Notes under the pieces: model-generated
What the model was told of the DNA's origin: nothing
What the model saw: only the letters and a program-made list of their open reading frames with translations
Database searches by the model: none
DNA from: Gammaproteobacteria bacterium
GTDB taxonomy: Bacteria; Pseudomonadota; Gammaproteobacteria; Pseudomonadales; Pseudomonadaceae
Length of the DNA: 34,477 nucleotides
Assembly (NCBI GenBank): GCA_012800475.1
Contig: JAAZJF010000092.1
Span: 1-34,477, forward strand
Direction of reading: 5' to 3'
Made by a program: the position numbers and the translations under genes
Shown here: in pieces, positions 1 to 9,724 of the stretch
How positions within the stretch are numbered: position 1 is the first letter of the stretch
How the letters are laid out: each line of letters begins with the position of its first letter

Positions 1-2570
1 GCATCGTTACTGTAGTGCGGATCAATTTTCACTGCTGTGTGTGCTTTAGATGTAGTCGCACCACCAATCAGTAAGGGTAGGTGGAAGTCTTGACGTTGCA
101 TTTCCTTGGCAACATTCACCATTTCATCCAGTGATGGAGTAATCAGACCGGATAAACCAATAATGTCGCATTTTTCTGCAATGGCTGTTTTCAAAATCTT
201 ATCAGCAGGGACCATCACACCTAAGTCAATAATGTCATAGCCGTTACAGCCCAACACCACGGCGACAATGTTTTTACCAATATCGTGTACATCACCTTTG
301 ACGGTCGCCATCAGGATTTTACCTTTAGCTTGCGGTTTATCGCCTTTTTCCGCATCGATAAAAGGCACCAAGTGGGCAACGGCTTGTTTCATCACGCGCG
401 CTGATTTAACCACCTGAGGTAAGAACATTTTACCGCTACCGAACAAGTCGCCAACGATATTCATACCCGACATCAATGGGCCTTCAATCACTTCAATGGG
501 GCGTGCATATTGCTGGCGACACTCTTCAGTGTCTTCCACAATCCATTGAGTGATACCTTTGACTAACGCGTGCTCCAAGCGCTGGTTGACTGGAAAGCTG
601 CGCCACTCTTCGGACTCCACTTCCTTCACTGAACCATCGCCACGGTAATCCTCAGCGATGGCCAGTAAGGCTTCAGTACCGTTTTGTGTACGGTTGAGAA
701 TGACGTCTTCAACTTTTTCCCGTAGCTCAGCGGGAATCTGATCGTAAATTTCCAACTGCCCAGCGTTCACAATCCCCATGTTCAAACCATTTTGAATGGC
801 GTGATAGAGAAAGACTGAGTGAATCGCTTCACGCACTGGGTTGTTGCCACGGAAGGAGAACGACACGTTGGACACGCCGCCTGAGGTCAGCGCATGCGGC
901 AGGTTATCGCGAATCCACGCGCAGGCTTGAATAAAATCCACCGCGTAGTTGTTGTGTTCTTCAATCCCTGTGGCAACCGCAAAAATATTGGCGTCAAAGA
1001 TAATATCTTCCGGCGGGAAGCCCACTTGATTGACCAAAATATCGTAAGAGCGGGCGCAGATTTCCTGTTTACGTGCTGCGGTATCGGCCTGACCTTGTTC
1101 ATCAAAGGCCATCACCACCACGGCTGCACCATAACGACGGCACAGCTTGGCGTGCTTAATAAACTCATCCACGCCTTCTTTCATGGAAATGGAGTTGACG
1201 ATGCCTTTACCTTGAATGCATTTCAGACCCGCTTCAATAATGTCCCATTTGGATGAGTCAATCATGATTGGCACGCGCGAGATATCCGGCTCACCGGCGA
1301 TTAGATTGAGGAAGGTGATCATGGCCGCTTTGGAGTCCAGCATGCCCTCGTCCATGTTGATATCAATCACCTGCGCGCCGGACTCAACCTGCTGCAGTGC
1401 AACGGCGAGGGCTTCAGTGTAATTGTCTTCACGAATCAAACGGGCAAAACGAGCGGAACCGGTGATATTGGTGCGCTCACCGACGTTGACAAAGAGCGAG
1501 CTGCGATCAATGGTAAAAGGCTCTAAGCCTGAAAGTCTGCAGGCTTTAGGGATGTCAGGGATCACACGCGGTGGGTACTTAGCGACTTTTTCGGCAATGG
1601 CACGAATGTGCTCAGGCGTGGTACCGCAGCAGCCGCCGACAATATTGATAAAGCCAGACGCGGCAAACTCTTCAATCATGGCTGCCGTTTCTTCTGGCGT
1701 TTCGTCATATTCAGCGAACGCATTGGGCAGACCTGCGTTGGGGTGAGTCGATACAAAGGTGTCGGCTTTTTCTGAGAGTTCTTGCAGGTAAGGGCGCAAC
1801 TCTTTTGCACCTAAGGCGCAGTTTAAGCCCACAGATAATGGCTTGCAGTGGCTGATGGAGTTCCAGAAGGCTTCTGTGGTTTGCCCTGATAAGGTGCGGC
1901 CTGAAGCATCCGTGATAGTGCCAGAAATCATAATAGGCAGAGTGATGCCTAATTCTTCAAACACACCTTCCACGGCAAAAATTGCGGCTTTAGCATTGAG
2001 TGTATCGAAAATAGTTTCGATCATAATAATGTCAGCACCGCCGTTGACTAGACCGCGTGTGGCTTCACTGTAATTCTCAACTAAAATGTCAAACGTCACA
2101 TTGCGGTAACCTGGGTTATTGACGTCCGGCGACAATGAACAGGTGCGACTGGTTGGGCCAAGTACCCCAGCGACAAAGCGTGGTTTGTCGGGGGTTTCTA
2201 AGGTTTTAGCATCGACCACTTCGCGGGCAATGCGTGCCCCCTCAAAGTTCAGTTCATAGGCAACAGATTCAAGCCCATAATCCGATTGTGAGACTTGCGT
2301 TGAGTTAAAGGTGTTGGTTTCAATAATATCTGCGCCCGCATCAAGGTAGGCTTTTTCAATCTCTTGAATCAGCCTGGGCTGAGTCAAAATGAGCAGGTCA
2401 TTATTGCCTTGTAAGTCGTGTGGCCAGTCAGCAAAGCGTTCGCCGCGAAAATCATCTTCAGTGAACTTGTAGCTTTGAATCATGGTGCCCATGCCACCAT
2501 CAAGTACCAAAATCCGTTGCTTTAAAGCGGTTTGCAGAGCGAGTGTGCGAGCTTGATGATGCTTGGCCAT
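1..2570 (-). CDS. metH: Cobalamin-dependent methionine synthase, C-terminus missing at window edge
   Basis: Transfers a methyl group from 5-methyltetrahydrofolate via cobalamin to homocysteine, making methionine in the cytoplasm. The reverse strand is open from the ATG at 2570 to the window start, giving 856 residues of a protein usually about 1,230 long. The N-terminal homocysteine domain shows zinc ligands Cys251 and the pair Cys314-Cys315 (GGCCGTTPEH). The pterin domain follows (NVGERTNITGSARF, near residues 355-370). The cobalamin domain carries DVHDIG with the Co-ligating His762. The rest of the B12 domain and the AdoMet reactivation domain lie outside the window. The start is backed by AGGTGG 8 nt upstream and by the family N-terminus (ILVLDGGMGTMIQ from residue 20). 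It is divergent from cti with 209 nt between them. No B12 riboswitch is apparent in that gap. Identity is very secure. Confidence 0.97.
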   Translation of the reverse strand, partial: MAKHHQARTLALQTALKQRILVLDGGMGTMIQSYKFTEDDFRGERFADWPHDLQGNNDLLILTQPRLIQEIEKAYLDAGADIIETNTFNSTQVSQSDYGLESVAYELNFEGARIAREVVDAKTLETPDKPRFVAGVLGPTSRTCSLSPDVNNPGYRNVTFDILVENYSEATRGLVNGGADIIMIETIFDTLNAKAAIFAVEGVFEELGITLPIMISGTITDASGRTLSGQTTEAFWNSISHCKPLSVGLNCALGAKELRPYLQELSEKADTFVSTHPNAGLPNAFAEYDETPEETAAMIEEFAASGFINIVGGCCGTTPEHIRAIAEKVAKYPPRVIPDIPKACRLSGLEPFTIDRSSLFVNVGERTNITGSARFARLIREDNYTEALAVALQQVESGAQVIDINMDEGMLDSKAAMITFLNLIAGEPDISRVPIMIDSSKWDIIEAGLKCIQGKGIVNSISMKEGVDEFIKHAKLCRRYGAAVVVMAFDEQGQADTAARKQEICARSYDILVNQVGFPPEDIIFDANIFAVATGIEEHNNYAVDFIQACAWIRDNLPHALTSGGVSNVSFSFRGNNPVREAIHSVFLYHAIQNGLNMGIVNAGQLEIYDQIPAELREKVEDVILNRTQNGTEALLAIAEDYRGDGSVKEVESEEWRSFPVNQRLEHALVKGITQWIVEDTEECRQQYARPIEVIEGPLMSGMNIVGDLFGSGKMFLPQVVKSARVMKQAVAHLVPFIDAEKGDKPQAKGKILMATVKGDVHDIGKNIVAVVLGCNGYDIIDLGVMVPADKILKTAIAEKCDIIGLSGLITPSLDEMVNVAKEMQRQDFHLPLLIGGATTSKAHTAVKIDPHYSND

Positions 2571-2615
2571 GGGTGTCCACCTAGATTAAATACAGTGCAA
2601 TCAAAAAAGTCGTTC

Positions 2616-2621
2616 ATCATA
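2616..2621 (-). promoter_or_regulatory. Candidate extended -10 of the metH promoter
   Basis: On the reverse strand the sequence reads TGT-TATGAT, an extended -10 box about 45 nt upstream of the metH ATG. The expected -35 position holds only a poor match (TACTCA, 17 nt away). This is a motif match by eye only. Confidence 0.3.
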
Positions 2622-2689
2622 ACAAAACATCGCTGGCTTGAGTAAAAAGGCGCAAGGCTCTCGGTTGTGTGCAGAGTTAGGTGGCCAGC

Positions 2690-2703
2690 ACACACTGGTG
2701 TGT
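2690..2703. repeat. Short inverted repeat between metH and cti
   Basis: ACACAC and GTGTGT are separated by TG, making a near-perfect 14-nt palindrome in the divergent metH-cti gap. It lies about 50 nt upstream of a TATACT box (2751-2756) that could be the cti -10. It could be an operator or chance. Confidence 0.25.
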
Positions 2704-2779
2704 TCGCGCAGGCAGGGTCGCAATGAGGTGGTCTGCGCTGAGAAGTGCTTTATACTGTCGCGCTTTAATCTTGAGATAA

Positions 2780-5071
2780 GTGGTCATAACCGTGATTAAG
2801 GGATGGTGTTTAAGTGTTTTGGGGTTGGTGTTGAGCCTACCTGTTTGGGCCGCGCAGACTTCATACAGCGAGCATATTCAGCCGATTTTTACCGATAAAT
2901 GTGTCGCTTGCCATGCCTGTTATGACGCACCCTGCCAATTGAATTTAGGTAGCGGTGAAGGTTTGCAGCGGGGCGCGCATCAAGAACCTATTTATAATGG
3001 TGCGCGTAAAGTAGCCCAACAAACCACGCGTCTGTTTACCGATGCTACGCATATCGAAGGTTGGCGTGAGAAGGGCTTTTATGATGTGTTAGGCCAAGAT
3101 CAAGCACAAGCTGCGCTCTTGACCGGCATGTTGGCGCTGGGTCGTCAGCAGCCTTATGCTCCGAACAGCCGTTTACCCGACGATTTAAATGTTGCTCTGT
3201 CACGCAGCAATCAATGCCCACAGCCGCATGAATTTGCCCAATATGCGCAGAAAAACCCTCACGGTGGTATGCCTTTTGCGGTGACAGGTTTAACTGATGC
3301 AGAACACCAGCGCGTGGAGCAGTGGCTTCAGGATGGCGCACAGCTGGATTGGCAAAGCTGGACAGCTAACGCCCACGAGCAACAACAAATCGAAGACTGG
3401 GAGGCGTTTTTAAATACGCCCGGTGCGCGCGAATCTGTGGTCAGCCGTTGGATCTATGAGCATTTGTTTATTGCTCATATTCATTTTCAGGACGGTGACA
3501 CCACGCACTTTTTTAAACTGGTACGCTCGCGCACGCCCACAGGCGAGCCCGTTAAAGAGATCGTCACGCGTCGCCCCAACGATGACCCAGGCGTGAGTAT
3601 GTATTACCGTTTTGTCCCCGTGGCCGATGTGATCGTGCATAAAACGCATATTACGTATGGTATGAGTCCAGAAAAACTAACCCATGTGCAAGCGTTGTTT
3701 TTTACCGATGATTGGCAGACGGATAAAGTGCCAGGCTATGGGGCGTTCTCGCGTAGCAATCCCTTTGAAACTTTTGCCATGATTCCAGCGCGGGCGCGCT
3801 ATCAGTTTATGCTCGATGATGCTGAGTACTTTGTGCGCACCTTTATTCGCGGGCCGGTGTGTCGCGGTCAAATTGCCACGGATGTGATTCGTGATCAGTT
3901 TTGGACGTTTTTTCAAGACCCTGAGCACGATGTGTATGTCACAGATACGGCCTATCAGCATCAAGTGAATCATTTGCTGGCGATGCCCGGGCAGTTTGAT
4001 GCCATTACTGATTTGGTATCAGGCTGGCGCAGCTATAAAAAGAAGCGCAATCGCTATGAAAATATACGCCGCAAACGCTATAAAAATGCTGAGTTACCCG
4101 ATTGGCCACATCTGTGGAGCGGCAACGACCAAGCCTTGCTCAGTATTTTTCGTCAGCATGATAGCGCCACCGTGCGTAAAGGTTTAGTGGGTGATGTGCC
4201 TAAAACCATGTGGCTGTTGGATTTTCCTTTACTGGAGCGCACCTATTATCAGCTGGTGGTGAACTTTGATGTGTTTGGCAGCGTGTCGCATCAAGCACAA
4301 ACGCGTTTGTATTTTGATTTAATCCGCAACGGTGCTGAGGTCAATTTTTTACGTCTAATGCCACCGGCTGTGCGTCAAGATATGCTGGACAGTTGGTATC
4401 AGAAAAGTGGCAAAGTGAAGTTGTGGTTGGATTACACAAAAATTGATGACGATACCCAAAGCGCTTTAGCTTTGCCCTCTGGCAATACTTTGCGGGTGTT
4501 TGCTCATCAATTGCTGGATCGTTTTGATGCAATTAATGCGCGACCTGATCCGATTAATCGCTGCCTTAGCGCCCACTGTAATCGTTCGGAATTAAGTCGT
4601 GAAGCGGCCAATGTTGAGCATGTGTTGTCGCGTTTAGCCAGTCGTCCTGCTGCTGCTTTGAAGGTGATTCATCACCTGCCTGAAGCAACCATGGTACGCG
4701 TTGAGCTGAGCAATGGTGAGCGTGAGGTGTATAGCGTTTTGCGTAACCGCGAGCACACCAACGTGGCCTTTATGATGGGTGAATCACTGCGCTATCAGCC
4801 CGGCTTAGATACCTTAACCGTCTACCCTGAAGTGATGAGCAGTTATCCCAATTTTATCTTTAATGTGCCAGCGGCGCAGATACCTGATTTTGTTGGGGCG
4901 TTAGAGCAGGCTAAAGATGAGCTGGCGCTGCGTGAGGTGGTTGAGCGCTGGGGAATACGTCGCACCCACCCGCAGTTTTGGGCCTACTTTCATGACTTAG
5001 CTGAGCATATTCGTGAGCGACAACCTTTAGAGGCGGGCGTGCTGGATATGAACCGTTACGAAAACTTATAA
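2780..5071 (+). CDS. cti: Fatty acid cis/trans isomerase, periplasmic heme protein
   Basis: Cti converts cis-unsaturated acyl chains of membrane phospholipids to trans in place, rigidifying the membrane under solvent or heat stress in Pseudomonas and Vibrio. The 763-residue length fits the family. A signal peptide is visible (hydrophobic residues about 10-22, then PVWAAQ), followed by one c-type heme site, CVACH at 41-45, next to further cysteines. The rest matches the long Cti domain. The start is ambiguous: GTG 2780 or GTG 2792 (759 aa), and neither has a strong Shine-Dalgarno. TATACT at 2751-2756 may be the -10. It lies beside metH, as in P. aeruginosa from memory. Heme attachment would need the Ccm system at the right end of this window. 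Confidence 0.93.
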   Translation: MVITVIKGWCLSVLGLVLSLPVWAAQTSYSEHIQPIFTDKCVACHACYDAPCQLNLGSGEGLQRGAHQEPIYNGARKVAQQTTRLFTDATHIEGWREKGFYDVLGQDQAQAALLTGMLALGRQQPYAPNSRLPDDLNVALSRSNQCPQPHEFAQYAQKNPHGGMPFAVTGLTDAEHQRVEQWLQDGAQLDWQSWTANAHEQQQIEDWEAFLNTPGARESVVSRWIYEHLFIAHIHFQDGDTTHFFKLVRSRTPTGEPVKEIVTRRPNDDPGVSMYYRFVPVADVIVHKTHITYGMSPEKLTHVQALFFTDDWQTDKVPGYGAFSRSNPFETFAMIPARARYQFMLDDAEYFVRTFIRGPVCRGQIATDVIRDQFWTFFQDPEHDVYVTDTAYQHQVNHLLAMPGQFDAITDLVSGWRSYKKKRNRYENIRRKRYKNAELPDWPHLWSGNDQALLSIFRQHDSATVRKGLVGDVPKTMWLLDFPLLERTYYQLVVNFDVFGSVSHQAQTRLYFDLIRNGAEVNFLRLMPPAVRQDMLDSWYQKSGKVKLWLDYTKIDDDTQSALALPSGNTLRVFAHQLLDRFDAINARPDPINRCLSAHCNRSELSREAANVEHVLSRLASRPAAALKVIHHLPEATMVRVELSNGEREVYSVLRNREHTNVAFMMGESLRYQPGLDTLTVYPEVMSSYPNFIFNVPAAQIPDFVGALEQAKDELALREVVERWGIRRTHPQFWAYFHDLAEHIRERQPLEAGVLDMNRYENL

Positions 5072-5081
5072 AAGTATCAGG

Positions 5082-5109
5082 CGCGGCTTCAACTTATATT
5101 GAAGCCGCG
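5082..5109. terminator. Hairpin between convergent cti and slt
   Basis: An 11-bp perfect stem (CGCGGCTTCAA / TTGAAGCCGCG) closes a 6-nt loop, 11 nt after the cti stop and 14 nt from the slt stop. Neither strand has a good U-tract straight after the stem, so it is a likely bidirectional terminator or 3'-end stabiliser rather than a textbook intrinsic terminator. Confidence 0.6.
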
Positions 5110-5123
5110 TAGCAAAGCTGCAG

Positions 5124-7052
5124 TTACTGCTGGTCAAATGAGCGTTCATGCCACTCAACCAGTGGCATGGGGGTTTTAAGTTTGTCGCCATAAATCACTG
5201 AGTAGGCCAGTACGTTCTGCACATATAAACGTGTTTCATCAAAGGGAATGCTTTCCACCCAGACATCATAGGGTAAATGTTTGGCATCACGCAGCCATTG
5301 ACGTACGCGCCCTGGGCCTGCGTTATAGGCGGCTGAAGCCAGCACACGGTTACCCTTAAACTGACCCAGCACTTGGCTTAAATAGGCTGCGCCCAGTTGA
5401 ATATTAATTTCGGGAATCACCGCACTGCGTGGATTGGCTAAAGCAATACCGTAGCGCTGCGCGGTTTCTTTTGCGGTGGCCGGCATCAGCTGCATTAATC
5501 CCATAGCGCCTACGTGGGATTTGGCTTGAATCATAAAGGCACTTTCTTGACGCGTGACTGCAAACATCCAGCTGGATTGTAAGCCACGGTTTTTCGCTTC
5601 AGTGACAAAGTTGCTGCGGTGCGCCATGGGGAAACGAATGTCTAAGTCATCCCAATATTGGGCTCGACTGATATTGCGAATAGCGGGGAAGTACCAGCCC
5701 ATGTCGTAAGCAATACGTGCTTGCGCTACCAGTTCATCGCGGCTTAAAAAATCACTTAGGTGGTACCACTCGCGGTGTGATTCTGTCATCTCATCGCGGC
5801 TATTAAACTCTAATGCACGCTTGGCACCGGCGGCATTGCGTACCTTTTGTAGTGTTTGAGCTTGCAACGCTAAAGGTTGGTGCTGCAGGTGATAGGGTTG
5901 TTTGCTCTGGTCAGCAGCCATAAATCCATAAAAATCACGCTCACGAGCCAGAGGTTGATACAGGACTAACGGCTGTTGGCTCGCAGGTTGCGCCAATTGC
6001 AGACTGCGTGCTTGCCAGTAGCGCCAGCGGTTACTCTTGGCGAGTTCATCCGGTAAGTTGCCAATCACTTGATAGGCTTCATTCCAGCGCCCTAAGCGCA
6101 GCAATAAACGCACACGCCATTCGCTGAGGTTGGCGTTGTGCATCTTAGGATCATATTTTTGCATAATGGTTAAGGCGCGCGGATCAAAACGCTTCGCCAG
6201 ACGCAAGCCAATATCATTGGCCAGTTTAAGTTGATCGTCTGGGCTGAATGCCACCTGTTTTTCATACTGGGTAAGCAGCTGTACGCTGGCATCAAGGTCT
6301 TGGGTGGCCAATCTGCGCAAGCCTAGCGCGATGACTTCGGCACTGCGCTGATCTTTACCGGAAAAGCGCTGTGTTTGCTTGAGCAGCTCAGGCTTTTGCG
6401 CCACATCAATCAGGCGCTGGCCATGCGCTTGCTGGCTGTCGAGTAGCTTGACTAAATAGTTGGATACACCAAAGTTACGGGCTTCGGTGGCCAGTTTTAA
6501 GCGTTGCCAGATTTTATCTTCAGTTAAGTGCCCGGCGGCGCGCCATGTGTCGAATAATGGATCGCAGGCATTGGGTTGTGATTGCGCGCTGAGCCATAGT
6601 TTTTCTGCACTTGCGTAGGCGGCTTGGACTTGATTGTGCTCCAACTGATAGCGTGCGAAGCGACAATCGAGCTCAGTGAACTGCAAGTCAGGGCTGTAGT
6701 ACTTTAAAAACAAGGGCCACTGTTGACGCTCGCTCAGCAGGCGCAACCAGCGCAGCTTCATCCATTTGATCTGGGGTAAATCACCGTGTTCAAGCAAAAA
6801 CTTTTCAACTTCAGCAGGCTGTGCGCTGCTTAAGCGTTGAGTCAATTCATCGTAAGCTAAATAGGGGGTCAGCGGGTAGTCACGTAATACCACACGGTTT
6901 TGCAGATAGACCGATGTGTCGTTTTTACTTAACCCAAGCTTGGCTTGATCATATATAGCGCGTTGTTGTGGCAGTGAGGCTGCCTGCACTGAGATAAAAG
7001 GGGTGCACAAAACAATCAATAAGCTCAGAGGTAATGCATACAAACTGCGCAT
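5124..7052 (-). CDS. slt: Soluble lytic murein transglycosylase (Slt70 type)
   Basis: Cleaves the MurNAc-GlcNAc bond of peptidoglycan with 1,6-anhydro-MurNAc formation, in the periplasm. The 642-residue protein starts with a signal peptide (hydrophobic 5-22, then SVQA-AS). A long alpha-helical superhelix (about 25-480) follows. The C-terminal lysozyme-like SLT domain shows the catalytic Glu503 in RQESAF, GLMQLMP at 518-524 and AYNAGPGR at 575-582. Length and architecture match E. coli Slt70. The start has TAGGA about 9 nt upstream. It is divergent from uup with 181 nt between, the same pairing as in P. aeruginosa (PA3020/PA3019, from memory). No defects are seen. Confidence 0.95.
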   Translation of the reverse strand: MRSLYALPLSLLIVLCTPFISVQAASLPQQRAIYDQAKLGLSKNDTSVYLQNRVVLRDYPLTPYLAYDELTQRLSSAQPAEVEKFLLEHGDLPQIKWMKLRWLRLLSERQQWPLFLKYYSPDLQFTELDCRFARYQLEHNQVQAAYASAEKLWLSAQSQPNACDPLFDTWRAAGHLTEDKIWQRLKLATEARNFGVSNYLVKLLDSQQAHGQRLIDVAQKPELLKQTQRFSGKDQRSAEVIALGLRRLATQDLDASVQLLTQYEKQVAFSPDDQLKLANDIGLRLAKRFDPRALTIMQKYDPKMHNANLSEWRVRLLLRLGRWNEAYQVIGNLPDELAKSNRWRYWQARSLQLAQPASQQPLVLYQPLARERDFYGFMAADQSKQPYHLQHQPLALQAQTLQKVRNAAGAKRALEFNSRDEMTESHREWYHLSDFLSRDELVAQARIAYDMGWYFPAIRNISRAQYWDDLDIRFPMAHRSNFVTEAKNRGLQSSWMFAVTRQESAFMIQAKSHVGAMGLMQLMPATAKETAQRYGIALANPRSAVIPEINIQLGAAYLSQVLGQFKGNRVLASAAYNAGPGRVRQWLRDAKHLPYDVWVESIPFDETRLYVQNVLAYSVIYGDKLKTPMPLVEWHERSFDQQ

Positions 7053-7201
7053 AAAAAATCCTAGAAATAAATGCCCAGTAACAGCCCATGCCGTGCTGTG
7101 CTCATGGCCAAAGCAGCATAGCTTAGCTGCTTGTGTACAGGGGTGAAAGAGGCGTATTCAGGCTTAAATACAGATATTCAACGAATCACGGTACTAACCT
7201 G

Positions 7202-7207
7202 TACAAT
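7202..7207 (+). promoter_or_regulatory. Candidate -10 box of uup
   Basis: TACAAT lies 26 nt upstream of the uup start codon. The best upstream -35 match (TTCAAC at 7177-7182) is at a long 19-nt spacing, so only the -10 is reasonably supported. Confidence 0.35.
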
Positions 7208-7233
7208 ACGTCGCAGATTTTAGGAGAACCACC

Positions 7234-9153
7234 ATGACTTTGCTCAAATTAACTCAAGTATCACTCGCCTACGGCGCTACTCCACTGTTGGAGGGTGTCT
7301 CATGGCAGATTGCCCGTGGCGAGCGCGTGTGCATCATTGGCCGCAACGGTACGGGCAAGTCAAGTATGTTGCATATCGTTCGCGGCGCGCGTACGCCCGA
7401 TGGTGGTGAGGTTTGGCGCGCGCCAGGCTTAAAAATAGGTGAGTTGCCACAAGAGTTACCCGTTGCCGATGATCGTACTGTATTTGATGTAGTGGCAGAA
7501 GGTCTAGATGGCGTCGGTGAATTATTGGCACAGTTTAATCATTTAAGTCAAAACATTGTCACTGATGAAGACTTAAATAAAATGATGCATGTGCAGCAAG
7601 AGCTTGAGGCGCGTGATGGTTGGCGCTTACAGCAATTGGTCGACAGCACGCTCAGTCGTTTGCAGTTACCTGCTGATAAAAAACTCAATGAGTTATCAGG
7701 GGGCTGGCGCCGTCGCGTGTTACTCGCGCAAGCATTGGTTGCTGAGCCTGATTTACTGCTGCTCGATGAGCCGACCAACCACTTGGATATTGGCGCTATT
7801 GCATGGCTGGAAGAAGCTCTGCTGAACTTCACCGGTGCGGTCTTGTTTATTACCCACGACCGGGCATTTCTACAAAACTTAGCCACCCGTATTTTAGAGC
7901 TGGACCGTGGTCACTTGATCGACTGGAATGGTGACTATGCAAGTTTTCTAGAGCATAAAGAGCAGCAACTTGCCGCTGAAGAAACCGCCAATGCATTGTT
8001 TGATAAAAAGCTGGCGCAAGAAGAAGTGTGGATTCGCCAAGGTATTAAAGCGCGCCGTACGCGTAACGAAGGTCGTGTACGTGAGCTGAAAGCGTTGCGT
8101 GTCGAGCGCAGTCAGCGCCGTGAGCGCCAAGGTACAGCCAATATCAGCATTGGTGCCGGTGAGAAATCAGGTAAACAGGTGATCGTGGCCGAACATGTCA
8201 GCTTTGCCCATGATGGCGGTCGTCAACTGATTAAAGATTTCTCGATGGTTTTACAACGTGGTGATCGCATCGGTTTGTTGGGTGCCAATGGTAGTGGTAA
8301 AACCACCTTGCTCAAACTGCTGCTCGGTGACTTGCAGCCCACTCAAGGCACGATCGAGGTGGGAACTAAGCTTGAAGTGGCTTATTTTGATCAGTTGCGT
8401 CATCAGTTGGATCCCGAGAAAACGGTGATTGAAAACGTGGGTGAAGGCAGCGACACCATTATGATTAATGGGCAAAGTAAGCATGTGCTCAGCTACTTGG
8501 GCGACTTCTTATTCAGTCCACAGCGTGCACGTACACCGGTTAAAGCTTTGTCAGGTGGTGAGCGTGCTCGGTTGTTGTTAGCTAAATTGTTTACTCGTCC
8601 TGCCAACCTATTGGTGCTTGATGAGCCGACCAACGACTTGGATGTTGAAACCCTTGAGCTGCTTGAAGAAGTGCTGATGGAGTTTAAGGGTACAGTGCTG
8701 ATCGTCAGTCACGACCGTGCATTTTTAGATAACGTGGTTACCAACACCTTAGTCTTTGATGGCACAGGTCGTGTGCGCGAATATGTAGGTGGCTTTGATG
8801 ACTGGCTGCGTCAGGGCGGTAGTATTCGCCTGCTGGGTGCAACTGATGATCTAGAAGCACCCGCGGCAAAAACGAGCGTTAAAGCTGAGGCAGAACCTGC
8901 CGTTGTCGCGCCTTCTGCAGACAGTGCTGAGCCTAAAAAAAAGCTGAGCTATAAGTTGCAGCGCGAACTGGATGCGATTCCAGAGCAGATTGATGCTTTA
9001 GAGACTGAGCTTGCAGCCCTGCATGAGCAAGTGTCTGCTGCTGATTTTTATCAGCAAGCGCAGGATGTCACTGAAGCTGTGTTAGCGAAAATTGATGCAG
9101 TGCAAGCGCAGTTAGACGTTTTGATCGAGCGTTGGGCTGAACTGGACAGTTAA
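7234..9153 (+). CDS. uup: ABC-F ATPase Uup
   Basis: A cytoplasmic ABC-F protein with two ATPase domains and no membrane part. Family members act on ribosomes or, for Uup, in DNA transactions linked to precise excision of transposons. Domain 1 has Walker A GRNGTGKSS (36-44), signature LSGGWRR (154-160) and Walker B LLLLDEPTNHLD (174-185). Domain 2 has GANGSGKTT (350-358), LSGGERA (439-445) and LLVLDEPTNDLD (459-470). An Ala/Glu-rich linker (about 540-568) leads to a C-terminal coiled coil (about 570-639) that is typical of Uup and lacking in many other ABC-F proteins. The start has a strong AGGAGA about 8 nt upstream. It ends in a clear terminator. Confidence 0.94.
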   Translation: MTLLKLTQVSLAYGATPLLEGVSWQIARGERVCIIGRNGTGKSSMLHIVRGARTPDGGEVWRAPGLKIGELPQELPVADDRTVFDVVAEGLDGVGELLAQFNHLSQNIVTDEDLNKMMHVQQELEARDGWRLQQLVDSTLSRLQLPADKKLNELSGGWRRRVLLAQALVAEPDLLLLDEPTNHLDIGAIAWLEEALLNFTGAVLFITHDRAFLQNLATRILELDRGHLIDWNGDYASFLEHKEQQLAAEETANALFDKKLAQEEVWIRQGIKARRTRNEGRVRELKALRVERSQRRERQGTANISIGAGEKSGKQVIVAEHVSFAHDGGRQLIKDFSMVLQRGDRIGLLGANGSGKTTLLKLLLGDLQPTQGTIEVGTKLEVAYFDQLRHQLDPEKTVIENVGEGSDTIMINGQSKHVLSYLGDFLFSPQRARTPVKALSGGERARLLLAKLFTRPANLLVLDEPTNDLDVETLELLEEVLMEFKGTVLIVSHDRAFLDNVVTNTLVFDGTGRVREYVGGFDDWLRQGGSIRLLGATDDLEAPAAKTSVKAEAEPAVVAPSADSAEPKKKLSYKLQRELDAIPEQIDALETELAALHEQVSAADFYQQAQDVTEAVLAKIDAVQAQLDVLIERWAELDS

Positions 9154-9193
9154 ACTCTAGTTGCGCTGTAAAGCGCACTCTATGCAATCAATT

Positions 9194-9236
9194 AACAGGC
9201 AAGTGATGCGTCAGCAGCTTGCCTGTTTTGCATTTT
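9194..9236 (+). terminator. Rho-independent terminator after uup
   Basis: AACAGGCAAG (9194-9203) pairs perfectly with CTTGCCTGTT (9218-9227) around a 14-nt loop, followed by TTGCATTTT. It lies 40 nt past the uup stop and abuts the stop of the convergent usp gene, so it probably serves both. Confidence 0.8.
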
Positions 9237-9681
9237 AGTCGTCGTCATGCTCACTTAAATCAACCGCCAATATGTCGCAGGGCGCGCCTGATAACAGATC
9301 TTTGGTGGTTGAGCCCAGCAATAAAGCTAAGCCGTGACGACCGTGACTGCCGACAAGAATAAGGTCGCAGTTGGATTCTTTGGCTAATAGATGAATTTCT
9401 TGACGCGGTTGGCCATAACGCAAATGGCAGTTGTTTTCTTTGAGGAGCGCATGCTGTTCAGCAAGAATATTGAGCTTGCTTTGCGCTTGCTCAGTTTGCT
9501 GATCTTGCAGCAATGATAAATCCATCGGCACGTCACCGCCAAATGCCATGGTTAAAGGCTCAACTACATGCACCAGCGTGGCTTGGCACGAGAGCGCTTG
9601 GCAGAGCTTGTGGGCTCTTTCCAAAACGCGATGACAATCTTCAGTTAAATCAATAGCAATCAATATATGGGAATAGGCCAT
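9235..9681 (-). CDS. UspA-family universal stress protein
   Basis: A single-domain Usp protein of 148 residues. UspA proteins are cytoplasmic dimers, some ATP-binding, induced by starvation or oxygen limitation. The start reads HILIAIDLTEDC, with the Asp typical of the nucleotide site. Near the C-terminus is the phosphate-binding loop GSHGRHGLALLLGST (111-125), so this is the ATP-binding type. The tail is acidic (EHDDD). GGAG lies about 9 nt upstream of the ATG. P. aeruginosa has a usp gene at the same place between uup and fadBA (PA3017, from memory). No ANR box was recognised upstream, but a perfect 12-bp palindrome is present at 9725-9736. Confidence 0.92.
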   Translation of the reverse strand: MAYSHILIAIDLTEDCHRVLERAHKLCQALSCQATLVHVVEPLTMAFGGDVPMDLSLLQDQQTEQAQSKLNILAEQHALLKENNCHLRYGQPRQEIHLLAKESNCDLILVGSHGRHGLALLLGSTTKDLLSGAPCDILAVDLSEHDDD

Positions 9682-9724
9682 GGCTGTCTCCAGTCCTTGC
9701 TCGTGGGCTTAGCGCCTTTGAGTA

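Noticed and set aside
894..2073. Several + strand frames (up to 120 codons) inside 894-2073, and one - strand frame at 887-1105 in another phase
   Set aside because: They lie within metH, whose frame is continuous with full family motifs; their products have no recognisable features.
2571..2779. Cobalamin or SAM riboswitch upstream of metH
   Set aside because: The leader is short and no B12-box or SAM-type conserved core was recognised; the gap is only 209 nt and shared with cti.
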